64,000 nt of DNA from Planctomycetota bacterium. Lineage in GTDB: Bacteria; Planctomycetota; PUPC01; JACPCR01. The notes under the pieces were generated by a model. It worked only from the letters and a program-made list of their open reading frames with translations. It was not told the DNA's origin and did not search any database. A program made the translations under genes and the position numbers. Location: positions 18,764 through 82,763 of the forward strand of contig JAQBXN010000023.1 of the NCBI GenBank assembly GCA_027625095.1, read 5' to 3'. This document shows, piece by piece, positions 43,925 to 54,900 of this stretch. How positions within the stretch are numbered: the first letter of the stretch is position 1; each line of letters opens with the position of its first letter.

Positions 43925-46254
43925 GCATTCTCAATCCTCTCTTTCTGTGGGGCCTGCTGGCGCTCGGTGTTCCTATTGTGCTGCACCTGATCCAGCGGCA
44001 GCGCTATCCGGAACGGGCGTTTACCACGCTTCGCTTCTTCGACAAGACGATCAAGCACAATGTCATCCAACGGCGATTCGTCGACCGGCTGCTTCTGATA
44101 TTGAGACTTGCATTGCTGGCGCTCCTCGCACTCGCGCTCGCACGTCCGTTTGGCCTGGGCATTGGCGAGAAGCGAATGTCGTTGGCGATCTTGCTCGACA
44201 ACTCCCCCAGCATGGGGCGACCGGGTACCGATGGTAAGACTCTTTTCGAGGAGGCGAAGCTGGCAGCAATTTCGGCGTTGAAGGAACTGTCGCCGGGTGA
44301 CCGTGCGGAAGTGCTGTTGACCTCACCGGCAACGCCCGCCTTCACCAAAGATCGCAAGCTCGTCGAAGAACAGTTGAAGGGACGCAAGGGCCAACCGACC
44401 GGCCTCCTGGTGAAAACCGAAAACGGATTTTCTGCTGCAAGCGCATCCCTCTCACGGATTCCCGAGGAAGTTCAAGCCTTCATGGCCGATGTCCCCGAGG
44501 AAACCGCTCTGGCCGTCGACGGCATTGGATTGGCCGAACACCAAGGTCTTTCTGACGACCACGAGGCCCTCGTACGACTGGTCGAAAACGCAAGCCTTTC
44601 ACAGCAACAGGGTGATGCTTCAACGGCCGCATCCAGAGCGACGTCACTCCTGGAGAGATCAAAAGACGGTGACCGTTCGATTATTGTTTTCACTGATATG
44701 CAGAACACAGACTGGGCTCAAAAATCGGAAATCGATCTAAAAAGTCTGCGCCTTACGGTGTTTGGAATCGCCGGCAAAGGCCAGGAAAAAAGCAACCTGG
44801 CTATCAAAGATTGCATAGTGCCACAAAGGGAAGTGCGATTCGGAGAGCGAGTCACCTGCACTGCCCTTATCCACAACTACGGCCCGAAAACTTCCCCTGC
44901 TTCAACTCTCTTGAATGTTCAGACAGCCGGACAGAAGCAGCCATCACAGACAGCTGTTCCTGCTATAGCGCCCGGCGGGACGGAAGCAGTTCCATTCACC
45001 ATTACTGCGATGTCTCGTGGCCGGACTGTCCATTGCTCGATTTCACTGGAAGGCTCGGGTGATTCCTTCGTCTACGACGATGCCAGACACTTTCAGATTC
45101 CCGTGCGTCCACCGATGACCGTGCTCTGTGTCAATGGATTTTCCGGAGCGAATCCAGGCGAACGATCCGGTTTCTTCGTGACCAACGCGCTTTCCCCGAG
45201 GTCAGCCTCTGCAAAGGTGTTTGCGGAAGTCAACGAGTGTGCGTCCGAAGAGTTGGCTGAGAAAGATCTCTTTCCTTACAGCGTAATCATTCTCACTTCA
45301 GTCGAGCGGCTTGAAGAGAAGGCAAGAAAGAAGCTGAGAGCATTTATCGAGGACGGAGGCGGCGTACTCGTCTTCCCCGGAAATGCCACCACGCCTGATG
45401 AATACAATGGCTGGACATTTCTTCCGGCACGCCTGCAGGAAGCCAAAGAGAAAGAATTTGCCTTCGTAAAAACATTCGTCGAGGAAGCGCCCGCGCTTCG
45501 TGAGTTGGAGGGGAACTCCAGCGCGATGAGTGGTCTCAGCTCGAATCGATGGATCTCGATGGAGCCCATTGAAGGAGCAACCCCACTTGCATTTCTCTCC
45601 AGCCAAAAGCCTGCTCTCGTTGAATCTGCACTGGGCAAGGGCCGGGTGATTCTCGCCGCGGCCAGCAGCCACTCATCCGAAAGTGACTGGCCCCTGCGAC
45701 CCGCATTCGTCCTCCTGGCACGCAGCCTGGTTAGCCATCTTGCCGACAGCAACCGCCAGCCCGCGATGGCTCTCCAACGAGAGGTAGGACATCGAATGGT
45801 TCGCTCGATCCCGGCGGAGATGGCCGGTGGTGCACAAGGCGCTTTCCGCATGACCATTACCAAGACATCTCTGGTGCATGAGCCGCTTCCGTGGCTGCTC
45901 GTCGGCAGTTCGCTCCACCTCCCAGAAACAGCCCGGACGGGCCACTACCTTCTTTCGGTTCAGCCCACCGCGGCCGCAGACAAGCTTACTCAACCGGGAC
46001 TGGGCGCGAACATCATTTCGGCATCCATGAATCACGGCACCGCGGAAAGCGATCTCACTGCGATCTCCGACGACGACCTGAAATCGAAGTTCACGAACGG
46101 CGAGATAACCGTAGCGTCTCTCAAAGACGGATTCGACATCGCGGAACTGCGGCGAGGCCGCGACCTCTGGCGCGTGTTTGCACTGGCCGCTCTGCTGATG
46201 CTGATTGCAGAAAGCCTGGTCGCCTGGCGCCTACCAAGTGATGCGGAGCAATAG
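43921..46254 (+). CDS. BatA-like membrane protein with VWA domain
   Basis: 777 residues from TTG 43921 (TTGA overlap). N-terminal BatA-type segment (LFLWGLLALGVPIVLHLIQR and ERAFTTLRFF) and a second membrane segment at about 60-75, then a VWA domain with LAILLDNSPSMG, and large extracytoplasmic beta parts. A C-terminal membrane segment (VFALAALLMLIAESLVAW) leads to the end WRLPSDAEQ. The last 25 bp recur at 46903-46927, flanking an inserted element. Likely part of an envelope complex with MoxR. Confidence 0.88.
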   Translation: MSILNPLFLWGLLALGVPIVLHLIQRQRYPERAFTTLRFFDKTIKHNVIQRRFVDRLLLILRLALLALLALALARPFGLGIGEKRMSLAILLDNSPSMGRPGTDGKTLFEEAKLAAISALKELSPGDRAEVLLTSPATPAFTKDRKLVEEQLKGRKGQPTGLLVKTENGFSAASASLSRIPEEVQAFMADVPEETALAVDGIGLAEHQGLSDDHEALVRLVENASLSQQQGDASTAASRATSLLERSKDGDRSIIVFTDMQNTDWAQKSEIDLKSLRLTVFGIAGKGQEKSNLAIKDCIVPQREVRFGERVTCTALIHNYGPKTSPASTLLNVQTAGQKQPSQTAVPAIAPGGTEAVPFTITAMSRGRTVHCSISLEGSGDSFVYDDARHFQIPVRPPMTVLCVNGFSGANPGERSGFFVTNALSPRSASAKVFAEVNECASEELAEKDLFPYSVIILTSVERLEEKARKKLRAFIEDGGGVLVFPGNATTPDEYNGWTFLPARLQEAKEKEFAFVKTFVEEAPALRELEGNSSAMSGLSSNRWISMEPIEGATPLAFLSSQKPALVESALGKGRVILAAASSHSSESDWPLRPAFVLLARSLVSHLADSNRQPAMALQREVGHRMVRSIPAEMAGGAQGAFRMTITKTSLVHEPLPWLLVGSSLHLPETARTGHYLLSVQPTAAADKLTQPGLGANIISASMNHGTAESDLTAISDDDLKSKFTNGEITVASLKDGFDIAELRRGRDLWRVFALAALLMLIAESLVAWRLPSDAEQ
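46230..46254. repeat. 25-bp direct repeat, left copy
   Basis: CCTACCAAGTGATGCGGAGC plus AATAG; contains the last seven codons and the stop of the BatA-like gene. An identical copy is at 46903-46927. Confidence 0.9.
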
Positions 46255-46902
46255 CGAAGCAATGGAGAATCGGAGGAATGGAGAATTGGAGGAATGGAAT
46301 GCCAAAATTGGATCACAGCCGCCTGCAAAGGTGTGCAGTCATTGGAAGATTGATTTGAACACTTACTTTAGTCGACACCCTTTCAAGCGTCCCGAAGGGA
46401 CTCAGGCAATTAGCCCCAGGCTTCAGCCTGGGGTTTCCGCAGGCAACACGACGAAAAGCCCTGAAGGGGCGACGGCGAGTTTCTGGAGGAACATTCTTGA
46501 GGCACCTGTCACCCGTTCAGAGTTTGTGAAACTGCTCTCATTGATTCCACAGACTAAAGCTTCGGCCGTCACCTACGCTCTTTACACCGAAGGTGTTGCG
46601 CCATCCAGCCCAGGGTTGCGACGCTCTGGGAGCTACCCTGGGACAACCGGACAACGATTTCCTTTTACCCCGAAGGGGTTACGCCTATATGCCAGTCTGA
46701 TCGATTCCACAGATATGGGCGCAACCCTTTCAGGGTTGAAGAAGTGCTCTGCTTTTCAACCCAGGGTAGCTCGCAAAGCCTTGCAACCCTGGGCTGGCAG
46801 GCGTAATGCCTTCGGCATAAAGAACGATGTAAAACTTTGGGCAAAGAACAGGGATTCAACCCCGGTCTATTCGCATTACGTCCTCTCGGGACTCAATCGA
46901 CC
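46255..46902. mobile_element. palindrome-rich inserted element (non-coding)
   Basis: 648 bp between two 25-bp direct repeats, splitting two genes that would otherwise be separated by only 3 nt. It begins with GGAATGGAG-type units and carries many short palindromes: CCCCAGGC-TTCA-GCCTGGGG, CCCTGAAGGG-type, CCCCGAAGGGG, AACCCTTTCAGGGTT, ATGCCTTCGGCAT and an AACCCAGGGT...CAACCCTGGG pair. No transposase frame; a frame spanning 46205-46927 is an accident of the repeat. Similar palindrome-rich elements are common in some PVC genomes (recollection, not checked). Confidence 0.75.
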
Positions 46903-46927
46903 CCTACCAAGTGATGCGGAGCAATAG
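46903..46927. repeat. 25-bp direct repeat, right copy
   Basis: Identical to 46230-46254; followed by ACC and the ATG of the next gene, so it marks the original gene junction. Confidence 0.9.
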
Positions 46928-46930
46928 ACC

Positions 46931-49228
46931 ATGTCACTTCTAGCCCGAATCATCCTGCTCCTTGAAGGTGAATGGACCAGTTTCTCCACCCAGGTGGAAA
47001 GCGTGGCCTGGTCGTTTGCCACGGGTGGCCATGCCATTCTTATGGTGGGGGCTGCGGCCGGGTTGATTCTGGCAATGCTCTGCTACATTCGGACTACCGA
47101 AGGTCTGACCCTGAAGGCTCGAACCGTTCTTGGTGTGCTGCGTCTTGTCTCGACGATTTGCCTTGTGCTGATCGCCGCGGGCGCGGTCACCAAGATTCAC
47201 CTGCTGGTAAAGACCAGACCGGAACTGCTGATTGTCATCGACGATTCGCAGAGCATGCACGTGAGGCACGGCGAGGAAACACGGTTTAAGGCCGCCATGC
47301 AGTTCTTGCTGGAATCCACCCACATCGAAAACCTGCGGCGCACTTTCAATACTCCGTCGACGAACACCTCCAGCACTCTTGGCCAATCGGGACAGCCGCA
47401 GCATTCTCAAAATCTGGCGGAAGCTGTCGTCCTCGCGGCATCTGTCCCGCAGAGACGCGGCCCACCAGACCACATCCTTCTCGTTTCGGACGGTATCCAG
47501 GTCGGCCTGTCTCCCCTTTCGGATGCGGCGGCACAGATTGGTGTGTCGGTCAGCGTCCTGTCATTCGGTGATGGATCAGGAATCAAAGACGCATGGATTC
47601 GCAGCGCGAGCATTCCACCATTTGTTTATCACCGGGACCCGGTGCCCCTCTCGGCGGATATAAGAAGCACCGGGCTCGAAGGTGAAGCGCTCCTGAAACT
47701 GTTCTACCTTCGTGGTGAAACGGAGAAAGAAGTCGCCTCCGTCCAGGTAACGCTCAACGGGGACTCTTCGGCGGTTCCGGCACGGATTGAGTTCACGGCA
47801 GAGCATGCCGGTCTCCAGCATTACGAGTTGAGGCTTGCGGGCAACGAAGACGAACTCACCCCGCTCAATAACACCCTGCGTTTCCACCTCGATGTTCGGC
47901 CGGAAAAAATGAAGGTTCTCTTCATCGAAGGGCAACCGAGTTGGGAGTATCGATATATCAAGCGTGCGCTTTCCGCTGACCCCGCGGTGGAATTTCACGG
48001 TCTCGTTCGCCTGCCGCCGGACGAGTGGTTCTTCCAGGGCAAGAACACCCGCAAGGACGGCCAACCTATCCTGAAAAATCCAAATCTTGGCTTCCCCGAT
48101 TCGATAGAAGAGCTGACCTACTTTGACACTATCATCCTGGGCGACCTGGAGAGGAAGATATTCGAGCAGGCCGGCCGGTTTGCGCTTCTCGAAGAGTTCG
48201 TCCGGATGCGGGCCGGCGGTCTGGCGACTATCGGTGGACTTGCTGTTTACGGCGCTGGGAATTTTGACGGCACTCCTCTGGCGCGGCTGGTCCCATTCCA
48301 GATCGAGCGGGAAAAGAAATTACATCTCGTAAATCGATTCAACGTCCAACTCACACCACAGGGCATCATGCATCCGATCATGCGGCTCGATCATGACCCC
48401 GCAAAAAACGAAATGGCCTGGAATAACCTGCCCTGGGTCGAAGGAGGCAATGCGATCCGGAGAACCAAATCGGGAGCGACAGCACTGCTCGTTCATCCGA
48501 CCCTGAGCACCCAGTTCGGGCCCAGACCAGTCAGCGCAGTATGGCGGTGCGGGAAAGGCCGGGTGTTCTCCTCTGCCCTCGATGGCACCTGGCACTGGGC
48601 ACTCGCTCGCAAGACTGAGATAGATTTCCACCGCCGCTTCTGGGGACTGAATGTACGCTGGCTCAGCGGCGACCCGCGAACATCCAGCGGCAACTCCGTC
48701 ATCCTGGAAACGCCCATCTGCGAAGTAGGCGAGCCGGTCGCTCTTTCAACAACTATCCGGGACGATGCAGGAGGGACGCTCACTGAAGCCGAAGTCATAT
48801 TCACCATCGTAGCGCCCGATCAGACAAACCTCGTTTCACACCTCAAGAGCAACCCGGCCCAGCCCGGCCGCTTCGCAATGTCATTTCATCCGGCCACATC
48901 GGGAATGCATAAAGTTGTGGTGTCAGTCCGTCTTCCTGAAGGTTCAGAAGAAAAAAAGGAATTGGAATTCTTTGTGACACCGTCGAGGAAAGAGTTCCTC
49001 TCAGTGAAACCGGACGAACGGGCGCTACGTGAACTCGCGGAAGCAACCGGTGGAACTGTGGTTCCGATCAGGGATCAGGAGAAGCTGAAAATCCCAACGC
49101 CGGAAACGCAGCACTCCAGGGTCGTCGAACTTACCGTCCAGCTCTGGCAATCGCCCGGCCTGGTTTTGTTGTTGATCCTCTGTCTCAGCCTCGAATGGCT
49201 GCTACGGAAACGCAGGGGGCTTGCGTGA
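46931..49228 (+). CDS. membrane protein with VWA and glutamine-amidotransferase-like domains
   Basis: 765 residues. Membrane segments at about 32-52 and 70-90, then VWA MIDAS LLIVIDDSQSMHV, an extracytoplasmic beta part, and from about 320 a region with KVLFIEGQPSWEYRYIKRAL typical of the GATase1-like domain of PVC VWA proteins. The C-terminal segment SPGLVLLLILCLSLEWLL anchors the end. Stop and next start overlap (TGATG). Works probably in complex with the BatA-like partner. Confidence 0.85.
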   Translation: MSLLARIILLLEGEWTSFSTQVESVAWSFATGGHAILMVGAAAGLILAMLCYIRTTEGLTLKARTVLGVLRLVSTICLVLIAAGAVTKIHLLVKTRPELLIVIDDSQSMHVRHGEETRFKAAMQFLLESTHIENLRRTFNTPSTNTSSTLGQSGQPQHSQNLAEAVVLAASVPQRRGPPDHILLVSDGIQVGLSPLSDAAAQIGVSVSVLSFGDGSGIKDAWIRSASIPPFVYHRDPVPLSADIRSTGLEGEALLKLFYLRGETEKEVASVQVTLNGDSSAVPARIEFTAEHAGLQHYELRLAGNEDELTPLNNTLRFHLDVRPEKMKVLFIEGQPSWEYRYIKRALSADPAVEFHGLVRLPPDEWFFQGKNTRKDGQPILKNPNLGFPDSIEELTYFDTIILGDLERKIFEQAGRFALLEEFVRMRAGGLATIGGLAVYGAGNFDGTPLARLVPFQIEREKKLHLVNRFNVQLTPQGIMHPIMRLDHDPAKNEMAWNNLPWVEGGNAIRRTKSGATALLVHPTLSTQFGPRPVSAVWRCGKGRVFSSALDGTWHWALARKTEIDFHRRFWGLNVRWLSGDPRTSSGNSVILETPICEVGEPVALSTTIRDDAGGTLTEAEVIFTIVAPDQTNLVSHLKSNPAQPGRFAMSFHPATSGMHKVVVSVRLPEGSEEKKELEFFVTPSRKEFLSVKPDERALRELAEATGGTVVPIRDQEKLKIPTPETQHSRVVELTVQLWQSPGLVLLLILCLSLEWLLRKRRGLA

Positions 49229-51081
49229 TGGCTGAACCATTCCGAAACGCCTGGCAGACATTGGAGGGGAAGGTCACCGCGGTGGCCGCGCTTCACAAGC
49301 GATGCCAACTCGCCGAAGGCGCCGGACGATACTTCTCGAGGATTGGCGTCCCACTGTTGGGGATCGTCGGGCTCGACATTTTGATTTCACTTCCCCTGGC
49401 GCTTCGCGTTCCGGTAATCCCGCTTTTCGTTCTCGCCGGTATCGCGTGGGGTTGGCGCTTTATCGTGAAACCTATCCGGGAGCGCTACAGCCTGAAGCGC
49501 TCGGCCATGCTCGTGGAAGACAAACGGCCAGCACTTAAATCGCGAGTCATCAGCGCGCTGGAACTTTATCCCGAATTGGAAAAGGAACGCTCCGTTTTCG
49601 ACCGCTCGCTCCTCGAAGGACTGATGCGACACGCGGCCGAATCAACGGAAGGCGATGACTTCCTCGATGTAGTCGATCGCAGCCCTGCAAAGCGACAGAC
49701 ACTCGCAGCATTTGCAACCGCAGCGATTTGGATTGTCCTCGTTGCCGCCAATCCGGACGGAGTGCTGTCCGCCTTCTCACGATTTGGAAGTGCATGGTCA
49801 GAGATGCGCGACATCGCCCGAAAGATGGCCGGCGCTCGAATTATCATTGAGGACCTGGAGCGGCCCGCTTATCTCAGGGGCACCGACATCCAGCTCAAGA
49901 TCGCCCAGGAAGGCTTCTTCAATAGCTCTATGGATGTCTTTGTGAGGAACGAAGGTGAAACGGAATGGCAACGGCAGCCCCTCGCAGTGGATTCAAACGG
50001 CAAGGCCGAATTCACCGTCGCCGAGGCTCAAAAAACTTTCGAGTGCTACAGCTCCGCCGGCCGAATCGAAAGTGAACGTAAGACAGTCATCGTCACCGAA
50101 CGGCCTCGCATCGTAAAAATGAGTGTGGAGTACGACCTGCCGGAATACGTCCGTCGGGCGTCCATGGTCCAGCCAAGAAGTGATGGCAACCTGAAGGCGC
50201 TTTTCGGCTCATCCATTCTTCTCACCATTGAAGCCAACAAGCCACTTGCATCAGTTTCATTCAAGGCCGGATTTCTGGAGAAGCCCGAGGCGTTCAGCGT
50301 CGGTGGCCAGTTCGCCCAAGGCGCCATTCGAGTGGACTCCCCTGATTGGCTGAAAAACCGGAGCCGATTGATCCAGGAGACCTATCGCCTGGTGCTCGAA
50401 GACGAGTACGGCTTCGTCAATGAAGACTCCGGCCGCCGATACAACCTGCAGATCACGAAAGACGTGGCGCCCTCTATCGCGTTCGTCGGCTTACCCCACC
50501 GCTCCAGCGCTGCCGAGCCCCACGTCCTCGAAAGAAATCTCGACGGAATAAATCTGGTTATCCGAGGCCACGACGATTACGGCATAACAAAGGTGGTACT
50601 CCATTATCGGATCGAAGACCTCGACACCGGGCGAGAAAAATCAAACGGCAGCAAACCGATTTCTCTCGGCGTCCCGAGAGTCGAGATTCCCCGCATGGGA
50701 TTGGCCCGACTGTCAAAATTCAATCTGGAAGTGGGCGACCGTTTTGTATTCTGGGCCGAAGCCGAAGATGCCTACGATCTTGAACCGGAGTCCGGCCCTC
50801 ACACAGCGCGCACCCCGACCTTCCGTTTGGCCATCGTGACCGAAGAGCAGATGTTCGCCGATGTTGTCTACCGGGACGACTGGTCCGCCAACTGGTACGA
50901 CAGCCTGAAAGTCGCCAGCCTCGCCGCACGCCGTCCGCCCCCGCGGCTGGCCCCGGAGTCCGAACCCACAGCAAAAATCGCAGAAAAGCTTCTTGAGGCC
51001 CTTCCAGTTACAGAAGGTTTCCAGGGCGAAGCATCGGAGGTAATTCAGAGTTATTTTGAGAGTCTTTCAGGAACTGAATGA
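49228..51081 (+). CDS. membrane-anchored extracytoplasmic protein (DUF4175-like)
   Basis: 617 residues; ATG 49228 overlaps the upstream stop. Hydrophobic segments near 45-80 (VPLLGIVGLDILISLPLALR, then FVLAGIAWGW) and about 155-175 (ATAAIWIVLVAANP) precede a long exported beta-rich region with ATIIEDLERPAYLRGTDIQLK-like and DYGITKVVLHYRIED patterns. The layout fits DUF4175-type proteins that stand next to MoxR/VWA genes in PVC genomes; assignment is by context and topology. Confidence 0.7.
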   Translation: MAEPFRNAWQTLEGKVTAVAALHKRCQLAEGAGRYFSRIGVPLLGIVGLDILISLPLALRVPVIPLFVLAGIAWGWRFIVKPIRERYSLKRSAMLVEDKRPALKSRVISALELYPELEKERSVFDRSLLEGLMRHAAESTEGDDFLDVVDRSPAKRQTLAAFATAAIWIVLVAANPDGVLSAFSRFGSAWSEMRDIARKMAGARIIIEDLERPAYLRGTDIQLKIAQEGFFNSSMDVFVRNEGETEWQRQPLAVDSNGKAEFTVAEAQKTFECYSSAGRIESERKTVIVTERPRIVKMSVEYDLPEYVRRASMVQPRSDGNLKALFGSSILLTIEANKPLASVSFKAGFLEKPEAFSVGGQFAQGAIRVDSPDWLKNRSRLIQETYRLVLEDEYGFVNEDSGRRYNLQITKDVAPSIAFVGLPHRSSAAEPHVLERNLDGINLVIRGHDDYGITKVVLHYRIEDLDTGREKSNGSKPISLGVPRVEIPRMGLARLSKFNLEVGDRFVFWAEAEDAYDLEPESGPHTARTPTFRLAIVTEEQMFADVVYRDDWSANWYDSLKVASLAARRPPPRLAPESEPTAKIAEKLLEALPVTEGFQGEASEVIQSYFESLSGTE

Positions 51082-51959
51082 TGAAACTGTTTCTTCCAAC
51101 AATTATCTCGCTCATATTCATTACCCCCGCAGTGGCTGAGGAAGCAACCGAAGACTGGGGGGCCATTCTGGGTGGTGACGACACTGTCGAATCATCCACC
51201 GGTGTCATCGGAATGACTACCGAGGAACTGGATGCATATGCTAAAGAAGAATCCGCGGTAGGAAGCGAGGACGATGAAGTGCCGGAAATCTTTGTGCGAA
51301 ACCGAAGGCGCTTCGTCCTGCGGGAGGTGCAGTTCAATTCGGACTGGGATTGCGACCCGACCGCGGTGCCGGCTCTTGTGCATCAGTTCAACCGTCTCAC
51401 AGGGATGGATTCGCAGGCCCTTGTGCCGCGCAGCCCGGTATTGCTGGACAGCGATTCACTCACCGACTGGCCGTTCATCTACATGACCGCCCACTATGCC
51501 TTCAATCTGAATGAAGACGAAAGCAAAGGTCTTCGGCGCTTCATCATGAACGGAGGTTTTCTTTACGCAGACGATTGCCTCTATGGCCAAACGTTCGGGC
51601 CGGCATTCGAGGGCGAGGTTCAGCGCATCTTTCCGGAATACGATTGGAAAACTTTGGAGGCTTCCGACCCGGTCTACGGCATGGTCTATAAGCAGAAATA
51701 CACCTCATCGGCCATCCACGAATCCGGCGTGCCAAGGGTCATACGCAATGCAAACCCATGGTCTGGCCTGTTCGTCGACGGCACCGTCTCGGTGCTCTAC
51801 ACGCCACAGGATTTTGGTTGTCACTGGGAAATATCGAGTCCGCCGACGCCTACCAATCCCTTGGGCGCAGGCATGCACGGAATGGACATGCAGCCCGGCG
51901 CCAGAGACGCCGCATACAAAATCGGAATCAACATTATCTTTTACAGCTTCCTGCACTGA
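51078..51959 (+). CDS. DUF4159 family exported protein
   Basis: 293 residues with signal peptide (MMKLFLPTIISLIFITPAVA). The DUF4159 part has FIYMTAHYAFNLNEDESKGL, MNGGFLYADDCL and HWEISSPPTPTNPLG. This family regularly ends the MoxR-DUF58-VWA block. ATGA overlap with the upstream gene. Function unknown. Confidence 0.88.
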   Translation: MMKLFLPTIISLIFITPAVAEEATEDWGAILGGDDTVESSTGVIGMTTEELDAYAKEESAVGSEDDEVPEIFVRNRRRFVLREVQFNSDWDCDPTAVPALVHQFNRLTGMDSQALVPRSPVLLDSDSLTDWPFIYMTAHYAFNLNEDESKGLRRFIMNGGFLYADDCLYGQTFGPAFEGEVQRIFPEYDWKTLEASDPVYGMVYKQKYTSSAIHESGVPRVIRNANPWSGLFVDGTVSVLYTPQDFGCHWEISSPPTPTNPLGAGMHGMDMQPGARDAAYKIGINIIFYSFLH

Positions 51960-51964
51960 GCATC

Positions 51965-54900
51965 GTGGTTACTCATAAACCGACCTCAACTCGCTTGAAT
52001 TCTTCCTCCCTCTCTTTCCGTTGGGGAACTGGGGCAGGGATTGTGCAGACATACTCCCGCCACTCGGGATTTCCACGCGTGGCGCGATTGGGCGCTCTCT
52101 TGGGTTCGTTCTTTTTCTTACTCCATGCGGAAGAAAAAGAGCCACCACCTCCTCCCCCACTCGAAGTAACCATCTCCGCCTCCTCCGAATATCAGACTGT
52201 TCCCGTTCATTTCAACGGGGTCGATATTGCACCCGACGGCAGATCCCTGACTGCAGTGAAAAGGTCATGGCAAGAAGCTTTGCTTCCCGCCCCCACCAGT
52301 ACCTTGGAGATAGAAATCAAGGTTACCGCACACGGTGCGAAGCGCAGTCTCACAGTCAGCGGCAAGATCACCGATTATGAGGACAAGGAAATAAGTGCCC
52401 CGCATTCGACTCTCACAATCGGCCCGGAGGAGACGGGCTTAATCAAAATCTCGATCCAACCAACTGAGGCCTCGCAAGGGCCGTTCCTCTATCGAGGCCA
52501 ATGGCAGGAAACAGGGGGGGCAGCCAATGGGACTCTTGAAGCCGCATTCGGTTACCCCAACGCTCGGCTCATCATGGAAGACTTCGAGCAGGTTCGGTAC
52601 GCCACACCGGGTGGGACTGTCGAGAACTCCACCACCGCCAAACACGGTGGCAAGCAGGGGCTGGTCGTCCGGCCTGCCGGAAAGGCGATATGGTCGCTTA
52701 AAATAAAAGAAGGAGACCAAGAACTTCCGCCCGCATTGAATCACATCCTCCCCCTCAACCTCGACGCGCCAGGTCGGCCGGTTCGATTCGGGATCTGGGC
52801 GAAAACGGAAACCGAGACGGAACTTACTTTTAACTTCAGGGACCCCGGGACCGAGTTTCGGCAAGGGATTCAGTTCGACCGCTGGAAAATTGGCCCTCTG
52901 AAGCTCGATCCTGGCGATTGGCGGTTCATCCAATTCCCGGCGCCCGGTTACGGCAGACCGCAGGCGAATGCCAAAACTTCCGGTGAGGCAAACGGCATTG
53001 TCGACTATCCGCTAACTATCGAGAGCATCGAAGTTGTTTCCGGTGAAGGCGGCAGCGTGATGCTCGACGAACTTGAAGCGTTCACCCAGATCGAAAAGTC
53101 CGAGGCGACCCGCATGCGTCTGGTCATCGAAAAGCCAGCGGGGCTGCTCTATCAAAACGACGCAGTTCGTCTCGCGCTCTCTAACGGCTGGCTGTGGGGA
53201 ACACCCACGACGTTTACATATTCAACGTCCATGGTGGACCTCTCCGGGAAGGTCATTCCACTCTCCAAAGGCAGCGCGACGCTCATCCCGGGGAGTGAAG
53301 AAATAGTCGAATCATCGTTCAAGAACCTTCCGCTCGGCTCTTACGGTTTCCTGGCGGAGATGAAAGCCGGCGACACCTCTTCGGCGAAGCTTGAACCGCC
53401 ACATCCTCTTGTTGTCTATGAACCGGAATCAAAACCACTCGCACACGCGCAGTTACACGAGATTTTGACCAATCGTCACCGACTGATCGCGGATCTTGGA
53501 TTTCGAAAAGACGTCCTCATTGTCCCGTGGCACGAAACGGATGGCAGCGTCTCGGTCGAACAGATTCAAGGTCACTTCACTTATGACTGGCTCGATCCGT
53601 TTGTTGATAAACGAATCGCTGCAGGCCTTGAGGTGGTCGGGCGTCTCGGATTCAGCCCGCAGTGGGCAGACCCGGAAGTAGGTTATCACACGTTCGTGAA
53701 CGTCTGGACGGGCAACACCAATGTGATGCCCTCCAGATCGATCTATTGGGAAGAATACGTCCTTCGCACTCTTGCCCATTACAAAGGCAAGGTTCGAGAC
53801 TGGATCATCTGGGATCGTCCTGATGCGGCGAACTTCGCCGAAAGCCCCGGCGAGTTTGTCGAACGCATGATCGAAGTGGCGCACATGGCCGCCCAGGATG
53901 CCAACAAGGATGCCCGGTTCATTACCGGAGGGGTCACTCGCGAGAACATTGTTTCATTTCTTCTGGGGCTCATCGAGGGCGGGGCGGACCGCTACCTCCA
54001 TGCGGTCGGGCTACTACCAACAACCGCGCCTCTTTCGCCTGAAGACGGGTACATGGATGTCATCCTCGCCAGGGCGAACCGGCTTCGTGAAAGTGAGAAT
54101 TTCAAGCCGGGTCTCTGGGCACTCAATCTCGGCTACCCGACCGGCGATTCCGAGGGGAGTATTTCTGAAAACGACCAGGCCAGGTATATCGCTCGCGCCT
54201 ATGCCCTCTGTCGCGCAAACGGCGTCGAAAAAGTCATTCTGGAACCGCACAGGATCATCATCCGCCACGACGGATTGCACCCGAGCGCGACCAGAGACTC
54301 GGCCGACCTGGTCTTTCAGGATGGTGAGTTCTACGGGATCAAGCCGGCCGCCATTGCGGCGCGTACCGCTCGAACAATGCTTTCGGATGCAGCGTTCGAA
54401 AGAGAAGTTTTCTTTGTCGACCGCTGGGACGGCCTCACTCGGGCTTACCTGTTCCGCCGGCCGGATAAAAAACTCGCACTCGCCGCCTGGCGGCGTAGCG
54501 GCCAGAGCCACCTGAAGCTGCCAGTCGTCCCCGAATCTATCCAGGACGCTTTCGGAAATCCGGTCATCCTGAACAGCTCTAAACCAGAAGTGACTCTTCA
54601 TGGAGCCCCTCACTACATCGTCTTTCCTGATACGGATTCTGCCGCTCTTGCTCGGCAACTGGAACGCACCCCTCTGGAGTATGAGGACGCGCCGGAATCC
54701 GAATGGAAGCAGCGCTGGACATTCTTCTTGAATGTAGGCGATGAGGCGGATGAAAAACGAACAGGCTACAAGACGACCAAGAGCCGCAATGTAGGCCCAA
54801 TCGACAGCTACTATCACAACGACTACGGCAGACACATCGTTGATTCAGGCAGACACTACCAGGGCGAGGAGAGTTTCAATGTGGATGTCTCCGGCTACGG

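Noticed and set aside
46205..46927. 240-codon plus-strand reading frame
   Set aside because: It is the tail of the BatA-like gene read in another frame plus the palindrome-rich element; it ends LPSDAEQ only because the 25-bp repeat restores the frame. No domain or ribosome site.
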